Assembly: GCF_016808095.1 (NCBI RefSeq)
Contig: NC_068980.1
Location: 14,821,388-14,885,387 of the forward strand
DNA length: 64,000 nt
Source of the DNA: Vigna angularis
Taxonomy: Eukaryota > Streptophyta > Magnoliopsida > Fabales > Fabaceae
Direction of reading: 5' to 3'
The translations under genes were made by a program, and so were the position numbers. Position 1 is the first letter of the stretch, and each line of letters opens with the position of its first letter. The notes beneath the pieces were generated by a model that ran no database searches, was not told where the DNA came from, and was given only the letters and a program-made list of their open reading frames with translations. This document shows, piece by piece, positions 34,401 to 42,591 of the stretch.

Positions 34401-37400
34401 TATGCAAGTATGGGTACCCACTATTTTCCTTAATTGCTAAATTTTGTGTGATGGCAAAAACTCAAAGTAAGCTACTCATAGACACTTACGTTGGCCACCA
34501 TGCATCTCACCCTTACCCTACGTTTATATTTTTCACAAAATTTAGAGCTCTTCCAGCATGAACAACATAACTTCTAATGGTCTCCTTGAACTCATCCTTA
34601 TCTGTAAATGTAGTCCCAACTTGTCATTTGTAATCTGCCATTGACTTTTGTTTTCCATATGCAGGAAAGGGAAAATGACTTGGTCTATCCTCACTGTCAT
34701 CCTCCTCACTTGCACTGTTTTCTAGAGTTAACGACAATTCAGAATCCCATTCATCATCTAACAAGCCCTACCATGTCCTTTTGGTTCAATATCACTCTCT
34801 CCAGCCTTATATTCTTCATCGCTCTCTTGTACCTTCGATCTAATACCAACATCTTCTACCTCCTCCACGTACTCATCACCACTAAGATGATCCATATGTG
34901 CTTCATCCTCATTGTCCAGTTCAATTTCTTCCTCACTGTCCATTCCACCATCTGTCTTCACCTCCACTCCACCATATGTCTTCACCTCCACTCCACCATC
35001 TGTCTCCACCTCCACTCCACCCTTTGTCTCCAGCAACTCAACCTCACTGACCAACTCACCCTCAGTCACCAACTAAGCATCATTCTTCAAGTCCACCTTA
35101 GTCTCTGTGTGCATCCCCACTTTAGCACAGTCAATTGTTCCTTCCTTTACCTCCTTTTGCACTTCAACTTCATCCTCCACATTTCCTTCATCACCATCCT
35201 CAACATGCGTCAAATCTCCAACCTCACTATCCTCACCACTCTCTAAAGGTCCTTGACAAAGATAAAGAATTTGATTGACATCATTTTCTACAACCTTTGC
35301 TCGTCCACGCCATGTACAACAAACAAGTTAACTTTCCCTAAATATTTTGCACGTTGATCATATTCATTGCACCTGATGATACAACTTATAAAAAATATCC
35401 TGTATACTGTAAAATAATTCTTTTACTTCAAGGTACCCCACATCCTTAAGGACACCTAGTATTTCATAAACAACTCCATTTATCAAGGTCAATGTCCAAA
35501 TAAGCTATCTCCTCATCTATATACTTAAAGGGCACCTCTTTTATCAAGGTCCCACCACGGTGGACCACTACCTCAAACCTTTAATGGGACCAGTATAAAC
35601 CCCCAAAATGCCTATCTTGCAAATGGAAATCGAACCACTAAATTAATTTAAAGTAACACCTATGGGACCAGTATAAACCCCCAAAATGCGACAAATTTTA
35701 CCATACTTAAACCTCTAAAACGCAACAACTTTAATCATATTTAAATCCAAACCGACAACAAATTACAAAACAATTACAGATTCAACATTTAACCAAACAA
35801 TAACACATAATTACAAAATTTTTACCACCAAAATCATACCCAATCAAACAAAATAATACATTTAACAAAATTAACATATTCAACACCAAATTAAACCCTA
35901 ACACCTAAAACCAACAAGAACAACATCAGGTTAAGAACACTTACCTGACCTACGATCTTCCAATTGCAAGTTCAACGAACCATGAACCCAATTTGAAGAC
36001 CAATTTCACCAGATTCTTCAATCCCAATTTCCTTTAATCTGAACTTTAACTTTTCTATGTCAATATTTAACATTTACACGTCAATTGACCTGAGCTTGCC
36101 ACATAATCAATAACTAGACAGGTCATTAACTATTGGCTAAAGTAAACATTACACCGTTAGCATTTTTAATGTCGTCAGCAAAAAGGACTAACTTGAACTA
36201 TTTTTACAACTAGGAGGACCACTTTGAATACAACTAATAAAATTAGGGACCAAAATTTGTATTAAGCATATAATGATAGAAAACTCTTACAATGGGAAGA
36301 TCACAAAGACTATTCTAGACAAAGACTATTCTAGACTCCTAAGTACAACTCATAGAGTGTACTAGACTCCTTGGTACAAGACAAGGTAATTGATTCCAAA
36401 TGCACTACTTATTACTTATTTCAACAATTATAATTATTGTTTCCTTTTGTTTAGTGAATAGAATCTTCCTAATAGTTCATATTATTATATTTCAGTTTTT
36501 AGCTTATACAGATCAGGAATTATATTTAATTGTCATTTGGAACTGTAATGTAATATTTGTTATTTATAGAAAAGAATACAATAGAAGAAGGCAAGCAGCC
36601 AAAAATAATTTGACAGAGAAGACGCATAATTTGGCACTGTTTTACTGTGTTCTTATTTGACATGTTATTTTCTTACTAACAACTTTATGTCTAACCTGCT
36701 CTCTTTGGTCAGATGAAATTTATAAACCTACTTGCTGTTTGCATTATAAATAAATAAAGTTTGGGGATATTTAGTTTGACATTATTAGTTGAAAATACCG
36801 CTAGACCTGAATAATCTATACTGATGATGTGTTTGCTTATGTTTCGGGACTATGATCCAGTGTCAACTTCACACTCGGAGCACCAGAAGAAAGGATGATG
36901 CTTTCAGGATTGCATACTGTGGCAGATATCTTTTGCTGTTGTTGTGGTCAAATAATTGGCTGGAAATACGTAATACTCTTCTCTTCCCCTCTCTGGATTT
37001 CACGTAATCAGGAATCAGTGGCCCAGAATTTTTAATACATATAGAGATAGTTTCATGACAACACACCATCACTCTAAAATGAATTTTACAATGTTATCTA
37101 CTTATAAATTATGGCTGATATGAGATAGTGATTGTAATAGTCGACAAACTGAATCATTTTGTTTGTGATTGGTTGATGGTATATATAATATTATCTATCA
37201 ACCCTCGTTGTTTAGTTCAAGCTGGTTGTTAGCTTGTCACGACTTTTTAACATTTACTATTTTCTTTCAGGAATCTGCACACGAGAAGAGTCAAAAGTAT
37301 AAAGAAGGGAAGTTTGTTCTTGAAAGGTACTAACATGTAAATTTATAAGTTAAATATGGTTTTAGACATTGACAAAAAATTATAATTAGTTTTTGTTTGA

Positions 37401-37807
37401 AACTTTAATACATTTTGATTTTCAAACTTTAAAATTAATAAATATAATCCTTTTGATTTAATTATATTAAATTTTTAAATTTAAACGTGTTAAAAACATT
37501 TACAATATCAATTTTTTTTATGTAATTGGATTAAAAAGATTATATTAGTTTATTTTTAGAATTTTTAAAAATTTAGATCAAAATGTATCAAGGACTAAAT
37601 ATATATCTTTAATATATATTTTTGCATTGGCTTTTGTTTATTGGTTAAGGGAATTTGGTTGCACTTTTTTTTTGTTACGGTGTTTATACTAACTTGGGTC
37701 ATTGTGTGTGTGAATACAACAGAGGAAGGATAGTTGATGAAGTTGAGTTCTCTACTGAATTCTATATCGATAGTCGTGTCTGCGTGAGTGATGGTGACGA
37801 GGCTTAA
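22485..37807 (+). CDS. Yippee-like zinc-binding protein (5 exons)
   Basis: Exons 22485-22580, 23804-23847, 36861-36969, 37271-37326 and 37723-37807 join in phase into 129 residues, the usual length for plant Yippee-like proteins. The start [11 protein letters not shown], the zinc pair C16-F-K-C19 and the second pair C72-C-C-C75 are separated by exactly 52 residues, giving the family pattern C-X2-C-X52-C-X2-C followed by G-X4-WKY. Segments [21 protein letters not shown] and [18 protein letters not shown] are all family hallmarks. All introns are GT-AG (donors gtactt, gtgagt, gtaata, gtacta). Introns are 1.2 kb, 13.0 kb, 0.30 kb and 0.40 kb. Yippee/MIS18-fold proteins are small zinc proteins of uncertain biochemical role, in some cases linked to E3 ligase complexes. 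No stop or splice defect is seen, so the gene looks functional if the giant intron is spliced. Confidence 0.93.
24212..24552 (-). repeat. LTR of A, left copy (3' LTR)
   Basis: TG...CA ended on both readings. A TATA-type box CTTATATAAATAG is on the minus strand near 24438-24450. The tip forms an inverted repeat TGTTAGGTACC / GGAACCTAACA. Confidence 0.93.
24988..25110. repeat. 31-bp tandem repeat in S
   Basis: Units starting cctcctccgaatacttcacg at 25018, 25049 and 25080, preceded by a diverged 30-bp copy at 24988 and followed by a partial one. No spacers, so not a CRISPR-like array. Confidence 0.9.
25369..25600. repeat. TAATCGATTA palindrome cluster and GCTACAGT repeats
   Basis: Six perfect 10-bp palindromes TAATCGATTA begin at 25369, 25390, 25471, 25492, 25506 and 25527. 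They are followed by five GCTACAGT-containing units up to about 25600. In the LTR's sense this is upstream of the TATA box, i.e. in U3, where enhancer elements lie. Confidence 0.92.
25762..27120 (-). pseudogene. Gag-protease remnant of A
   Basis: Minus-strand pieces: Gag capsid ([28 protein letters not shown] near 26690-26890; [17 protein letters not shown] near 26600), a decayed zinc knuckle ([12 protein letters not shown], ~26230) and a tail containing [13 protein letters not shown] that also occurs after the protease site in B. Frames shift repeatedly; an internal 30-bp repeat array is included. No RT follows. Confidence 0.85.
25891..26070 (-). repeat. 30-bp coding minisatellite (six units) in A
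   Basis: Exact 30-bp spacing at 25891, 25921, 25951, 25981, 26011 and 26041. On the minus strand each unit encodes a 10-residue repeat of the type [10 protein letters not shown], open throughout. The matching part of B lacks the array, so it expanded in A or its lineage. Confidence 0.93.
27263..27279 (-). promoter_or_regulatory. Primer binding site of A (tRNA-Tyr type)
   Basis: On the minus strand TGGTCTGACCTGTCGGA lies 3 nt from the LTR end. It matches the complement of the 3' end of plant tRNA-Tyr (acceptor ending GGTCGGACCA) with two mismatches; B has the perfect form. Confidence 0.75.
27283..27505 (-). repeat. LTR of A, right copy, first part (5' LTR)
   Basis: Same sequence as the left LTR up to the point where B inserted (TSD ATAGA 27501-27505). 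Continues at 29728-29845; the pieces sum to 341 bp, equal to the left LTR. Confidence 0.93.
27506..27761 (-). repeat. LTR of B, left copy (3' LTR)
   Basis: 256 bp, TG...CA. Minus-strand TATA box TGTATAAATA at 27701-27710. The tip forms a perfect 9-bp hairpin (TTAGGTTCC / GGAACCTAA). Adjacent minus-strand CTGCAGGGGGTGTAT (27762-27776) is the likely polypurine tract. Confidence 0.93.
27864..29383 (-). pseudogene. Gag-protease gene of B, frame-broken
   Basis: From the right: an N-terminal part rich in E/Q/R (29048-29383) with [14 protein letters not shown], the Gag core (28805-29044; [31 protein letters not shown]), then [15 protein letters not shown] (28448-28780), and at 27864-28451 a zinc knuckle [14 protein letters not shown] followed by the protease triad site [10 protein letters not shown]. 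Junctions at ~29046, ~28800 and ~28450 are shifted or stopped. The order is that of a Ty3/gypsy Gag-PR, with everything after protease missing. Confidence 0.88.
29448..29464 (-). promoter_or_regulatory. Primer binding site of B (tRNA-Tyr)
   Basis: Minus-strand TGGTCCGACCTGCCGGA starts 2 nt after the 5' LTR. All 17 bases fit the complement of the plant tRNA-Tyr 3' end (...TCCGGCAGGTCGGACCA), recalled from known tRNA-Tyr sequences. Confidence 0.8.
29467..29722 (-). repeat. LTR of B, right copy (5' LTR)
   Basis: 256 bp, same ends and length as the left copy, followed by TSD ATAGA. Confidence 0.95.
29728..29845 (-). repeat. LTR of A, right copy, second part
   Basis: 118 bp continuing the A LTR after B; ends ...gatcctatca and is followed by TSD AAAAC. 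Confidence 0.93.
29851..30211. other. Unique intron sequence
   Basis: AT-rich, no coding or repeat signal recognised; presumably original intron 2 sequence of the Yippee gene. Confidence 0.5.
30212..30748. repeat. Direct repeat, copy 1 (~0.54 kb)
   Basis: Begins tctctctactgacagacctg and ends gtttcaagtatt; nearly identical to 32126-32652 except for small indels. The ends are not TG...CA in either sense and no TSD is visible, so it is not clearly an LTR. Confidence 0.92.
30749..32125. other. Segment between the direct repeats
   Basis: 1.38 kb with no gene. The part 31280-31640 is made of irregular repeats of 'tgtctact', 'gcttctcttgact' and 'cttcatgtagat'. No retroelement protein motif is visible. 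Confidence 0.55.
32126..32652. repeat. Direct repeat, copy 2 (~0.53 kb)
   Basis: Matches 30212-30748. The left end is preceded by aacaggtct, creating a hairpin with agacctgtt inside the repeat. After 32652 an LTR-like start (tgataggatataat, later tttataagaaggcaggg) runs to ~32830. Confidence 0.92.
32830..35590 (-). pseudogene. MULE (Mutator-like) transposase remnant
   Basis: Minus-strand fragments in correct order. An N-terminal PB1-like segment sits near 35440-35590 ([26 protein letters not shown]). An acidic linker at 34758-35240 contains a small repeat. The region before the catalytic core is at 34007-34273 ([24 protein letters not shown]), the core itself at 33806-33994 ([20 protein letters not shown]) and a further piece at 33442-33624 ([13 protein letters not shown]). 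The SWIM zinc-finger end is at 32736-33035 ([22 protein letters not shown]). Several shifts and stops separate them. A possible right TIR region lies near 36240-36260 (gggaccaaaat). It lies antisense inside Yippee intron 2. Confidence 0.85.
34945..35030 (-). repeat. 24-bp coding repeat in the MULE acidic linker
   Basis: Four units of 24 bp; on the minus strand they encode [12 protein letters not shown] octapeptides. Confidence 0.88.
35591..36860. other. MULE end and last part of Yippee intron 2
   Basis: AT-rich. A 28-bp duplicated phrase (tgggaccagtataaaccccc...) occurs at ~35585 and ~35660. The stretch up to ~36260 is probably the MULE subterminal region; a 16-bp tandem (aaagactattctagac) lies near 36315. 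The remainder precedes exon 3 and shows nothing else. Confidence 0.5.
37345..37610. mobile_element. Fold-back MITE-like element in Yippee intron 4
   Basis: The left arm (ttaaatatggttttagacat ... atacattttgattt ... aatataatcc) is the imperfect reverse complement of the right arm (ggattaaaaagattatatta ... atcaaaatgtat ... ggactaaatatat). The arms span nearly the whole unit. Target duplication not resolved. Legume genomes have many such 'TTAAATATG..TTTAGTCC' fold-backs, from memory. Confidence 0.65.
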
Positions 37808-38491
37808 AAAGACATGCTGCTGGACTTGTTCTGTATATGATGAACAATAAAGGTGACCCTTGGAAAAATGTTCAAGATCAGGGAAGTTTTTTTTGTTTTT
37901 TTTTTTAATTTATTTATTTGCGTGTGGTATATGAAATGAGAGTTGCCAATGGTGTATGAATTGTGGAGAAAGAAAAAGATGAAACATTGAAATGGTAGTT
38001 TTAGATTTGCCGCAAAATACTTGGAATGAACCTCTCATTATAGACCTATTAAAAAATATTATATTTTAGTAATGTACCTGTTTGAATTTTTCTCTGAAGA
38101 AAAAGATTAGCATAATGATTAAAAAGATAAGAAACTAGATTATAAAAAAATAGTTGAGGAGTGAACATCAAAATTCATTATAAGAAAGAGAGAGAAAAAA
38201 AAATCCAAACTTAAAATCAAATAGTTGTAATTTAAATTAACACTCTATTAAGTAAATGTCCCTTAATATATTTGTAAAATAAGTTGGATGGAGGTTGACA
38301 TAAGTGAGATTTAAATCAGTTAACTTTATAAAAATTTTCAAGAAACTTATAATTGATTCAATTTGAATTTAATTACATTTAAAAAAAATTAAACTAATAT
38401 AGACGTGCGTGTGTGTGTATATATATATATATATATATTACTAACTTTAATTTATTTTTAAATATAGATTTTTGAAATAACATTTGGAAGA
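37808..38491 (+). other. Yippee 3' UTR and intergenic DNA
   Basis: Directly after the stop, probable 3' UTR (atgatgaacaataaagg, long T-runs near 37890). From ~38040 AT-rich; (GT)n(AT)n microsatellite at 38405-38438. Nothing else seen. Confidence 0.55.
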
Positions 38492-38496
38492 GGTAA

Positions 38497-40986
38497 TGTA
38501 ACATCCCAAAAATACAGTAAACACCATATAATAGAATTAATTACATTTAATGATAAGTCAAATCAATCTTAAATTAAACAAGAACACAGGTTCTGGCCGA
38601 ACGGTCTTACACTAAGCGAGTTACAAAATGACGAGAAGTACATTAAGCTAACCTGACCGAACGGTTTACAAAACAACAATACCAAACGGTTAATTCAGGA
38701 AAAAGGAAAGGCGATCGTTCTAAGACAACTCGCTAGAATAACTACTAAACAAGTAACCGAACGGTCTACTGTTCGGCCTTCACTTCCACATCAATGAGAT
38801 TTTCTTCCTCTAGTATTCCTTCTTCCAGTGTCTCCTCCAGTAACGCATCACCATCTGCTCACATCCACACAGATGATCATTGCAAAGACAAGACGGACGT
38901 ACAGATACAGGACAACAGAAAGAAAATACAGGGTAAGCTTATTTAATTTAATTCAAGTAATAACATGCATTTCTCAACCTATCAAACACATCAAATATAT
39001 TCCAATATACAATTCAATCAATTCCTGATACTAGACTGACTGTCCGGACTATATGAATTTTGTGTAGCTACGACGTTCGTGCACTCGGTGATATAGTAAC
39101 TGGAATTTTCATCAGCTACCACCCGAGGTTAGTCCGTTTCGTCCAAGTTACATTTATGAACTAGGACCTGTTGCCGTTCCCACACATGACATACTCCCCT
39201 CTACTTGAGGACGAGCACTCACGGAACATCAGGATGAACCGCCAGCTAAGCTTTGTCCACATTCATACTTTACAAATCTCAACTTTCATCCAAGAGTCGT
39301 TCCTTCCTGGAACGCTCGTTCAACATCAACAATCGTTTATTCATCTCATAAACTGTTCATCATTTATATTCTTTCAATTTAATATCATTTTCGTCATCCA
39401 TTTCAAGTGCATAAAATAACGAGCGTTCAGCCCTCTTCATAACGAGGACAAACGTTAGGAACGAGACCGAGAAATCCTCCGTTCCAAAACAGAATAAAAC
39501 CGATTACAGTGAACACCGTATATGACGGACGTCATTTACCACTTGAGTCAGTGAATGAACTGACTCTCGGAAGTTCAGATCAATACTCAACGAATAATTT
39601 AAGTACAGAGGCTCTAGACCGGATCCAAATGGAGAAAGACCCCTCAAAACGATTAAAGAACTATACTTAGAATGATTCGATTACCGAAAACCAACTGTCA
39701 GTCAATGACCGAACACGGTAAAAGGATTTACTGAATTTGAAGAACGCTATTTTCCACAAGTTTAACAATTAAAAACGAATACGAGCATTCGGTATAAGAC
39801 CGAGCGCCACTCATGACGAACGCTTTGGGTCGAACCCATCACTGATTTGAACTCGTGCTAAAATATTAATATTTATAAATATAATACGGGATGGTGAAGA
39901 GAGGATTGAAGAATGACTAAGTGTCCAGATACATGTTTACAAGTTTCTCAATTCCTCACATAGCACTCAGGCAACCTACGTTTGGCCGAACGCTCAAACG
40001 TAGAACTATTATAAAAGGGCGTTCGTTCTCAACTAGAATTCTTTCCAAATGAAAGAATTCAATTTCGAAGAAGTTTACTAGTAATCACCGAACGGTCAAG
40101 GACCGTTCAATGACGAACGTTCATTATCATAGGGAATTTATTTTCAAAGTTTCATTTACATTAAACTCATTTCTAAATCATAAAATTTCATATCTTCAAA
40201 TACTCCTATCATAGTACATTTCATAATTCTCATGCATCAGCTCATAATCACAACCATATACTAAAAATCAAATATCACAAATTCATGCTTCATAACACTC
40301 AAAGAACGTCCATACAGTACAATACAAACATACAAATTAAATTGAATAAGCTTCCCTTACCTCTTAAAGGTGGTCGAACTTTCTCAGATATGAGTTAGGG
40401 TTCTCCTACTGACAGAGGTCTCAACGTTCTACCACGTTTTCTACCAGCTATAACCAACATAGACCAGAAAATTACTCAGGAAGATAGATTCAACTCAGGC
40501 AACCCAGAACCTGGATTTGCATGTTACGGAAAAAGGCACGAATGGAGGAAGGATGGACTTACCAGTTCAGAATCATAAAATGATCGGTTCCAACGATCGT
40601 CCTCTACGCCATGAGTGCAGAACTAGTGCCTGAATGATGATCGGATAAGAAGAAGAGTGAGTTCTGGTAGAGAGAAGGGGAAGTTTCTAGAGAGAAGTAG
40701 GAGAAATGGAAAGTCAGAGTTTTGGAATGGAGAAGGTGCATGCAGAAGAAGGTGCATGCAGAAGAGTGACGCGGATTTCAGAAAGTTCAGTTTTGTTTAA
40801 AAACGAACGTCCGTTCTCCTGCTCACACCTGCATCCCACTAACTGATTTTCGGATCCTCGTTTATTGACACCTGGCGTCCGCTCAGAGGGGTTTCTAAGT
40901 GCGCTTTAATGGTTCTGAGCAGGGTTTTGGGTGTAATAAATGAGATTAGACAAGTGGGTTTGGTTGCTTAATTACGAGGTCTGACA
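38497..40986 (-). repeat. LTR of C, left copy (3' LTR, 2,490 bp)
   Basis: Carries an extra ~15-bp copy of 'gtgcatgcagaagaag' near 40738-40765 that the right LTR lacks. Rich in CCGAACGG/GAACGTTC motifs. The short + strand ORFs at 38828 and 39171 recur in the other LTR and encode nothing recognisable. Confidence 0.96.
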
Positions 40987-40997
40987 TTCCCCCTAAC
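40987..40997 (-). promoter_or_regulatory. Polypurine tract of C
   Basis: Minus-strand GTTAGGGGGAA abuts the LTR start TGTCAGACCT. Confidence 0.88.
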
Positions 40998-41029
40998 TAC
41001 AAAATTTTCGTCCTCGAAAATTAAAACTT

Positions 41030-42591
41030 ACCCGGAAACAGGTGAGGGTACAAGTCCTTCATGGCATCCTCCACTTCCCATGTAGAGTCACCCGTCTTTT
41101 CGTCCCACACCACTTTCACCAATTTGATCGCTTTCCTTTTGTAGTACTTGGTGCGGATGTCTTCAATGCGAACTGGCTTCATCTCTAGCGTTCGGTCTTG
41201 ACGAAGACGGACGTCCTCTAGCTCCAGTATGTGCGAGGGGTCGGCTATGTACTTTCAGAGTTGGGAAACATGGAATATTGGATGAAGGTTGGACAGTTGG
41301 GGTGGCAATGACAGCTCGTACGCTACTGGTCCAATTTTCCTGGAAATTTGGTAAGGTTCGATGAACTTTGGGGACAACTTCTTTGGTCGCATGGCTCTGC
41401 CTACTCCCGTGGTCGGATTTAGCCTAAGGAAAACGTGCTCTCCAGCTTTAAACTCTAATGGCCTTCTTCTTTTATCTGCGTAGGACTTCTGCCTGCTCCT
41501 CGACGTCTTCAGCCTTTCTTGGATTAATTTCACCTTCTTAGTCGTTTGTTGGATGAGCTCAGGTCCAGTCAACAAGTTCTCTCCTTCTTGAAACCAGCAA
41601 AGTGGCGTGCGGCACTTCCGTCCGTAAAGAGCTTCGAAGGGAGCCATTCCAATGCTAGACTGGAAACTGTTGTTGTAGGTGAATTCTACTAGTGGCAAAA
41701 TCTCATCCCATACGCCCATATGATCTAGGACGCACGTCCTCAATAAGTCTTCAAGCGTCTGGATGGTTCTCTCGGATTGACTGTCTGTTTGAGGGTGATA
41801 CGCCGAACTCATCTGAAGTTTGCTGCCCAGTTCGCTTTGCAAGGATTGTCAAAAACGAGATGTGAATCTCATGTCTCGGTCAGAGATGATACTGGACGGC
41901 ACTCCGTGTAGACGAACGATCTCCTTAATGTAGAGCTTTGCCAGGTTGGTCATAGACATCTTCAAGTTGACTGCTAGGAAGTGAGCGCTCTTCGTCAGTC
42001 GATCCACTATCACCCAAATGGAATCGTGATTCTTGACTGTGCGGGGTAAGTGGGTCACGAAGTCCATCGAGATGCTATCCCATTTCCATTCTGGAATCTC
42101 CAACTGCTGCAGTAAGCCGCCCGGCCTTTGGTGTTCCGCCTTCGCTCGTTGACAAGTCAGGCATGATGTCACAAAACGTGCGACATCACTCTTCATTCCC
42201 GGCCACCAGAAGGTTTTCCTGAGATCTTGATACATCTTAGTCATACAAGGATGTATGCTAAGACGGCTGTGATGCCCTTCCTCAAGAATTATCCGCTTCA
42301 GCTCTCCATTATTTGGAATGCACGTCCGACCCTTATAGCGTAAGAAGTCGTCGTTCCAGTGTTGAATTCTCTGGCCTGATCAGTACCGAGCGCGTTCAGA
42401 ATCTTCACCAGTTCTTCATCCTCAGATTGTTTCTCCCTGATTCGGTCGAATACATCACTAGATATTCTAAGGTTACAACATCTAATGTTGTTCGATCCTA
42501 ACTTGAACTGCAACCTTAGATCTCTGAAACTCTCCACCAAACTTAACTCTCTTACCATCATGGATGAGACGTGCACCACCTTTCTGCTCAA
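41030..42591 (-). pseudogene. Integrase region of C, broken
   Basis: Frames 42298-42591, 41849-42244 and 41255-41842 plus a tail to ~41030. HHCC finger ([20 protein letters not shown]), core ([29 protein letters not shown]) and a C-terminal chromodomain-like tail (KLVKVVWDEKTGDSTWE, DLYPHLFP). Breaks: a frameshift near 42360; TGA after TSRF where relatives have tryptophan; TGA after FHVSQL where relatives have arginine. Both stops are single G-to-A or C-to-T transitions. Confidence 0.92.

Larger units (their letters stand above)
23848..36860 (+). other. Giant intron 2 of the Yippee gene (13.0 kb)
   Basis: It runs from donor gtgagt after ...LFNNV to acceptor atccag before VNFTLG; the codon for the shared valine is split GT|T. 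It holds element A with B and S nested in it, a 0.53-kb direct duplication, an LTR-like fragment (~32655-32830) and a MULE transposase remnant. All recognisable retroelements inside lie antisense to the gene. The first 360 bp and the last ~590 bp look like original intron sequence. Confidence 0.9.

Noticed and set aside
38828..39419. ORFs of 66-82 codons repeated in both LTRs of C
   Set aside because: Same reason: LTR duplication, no protein signal.
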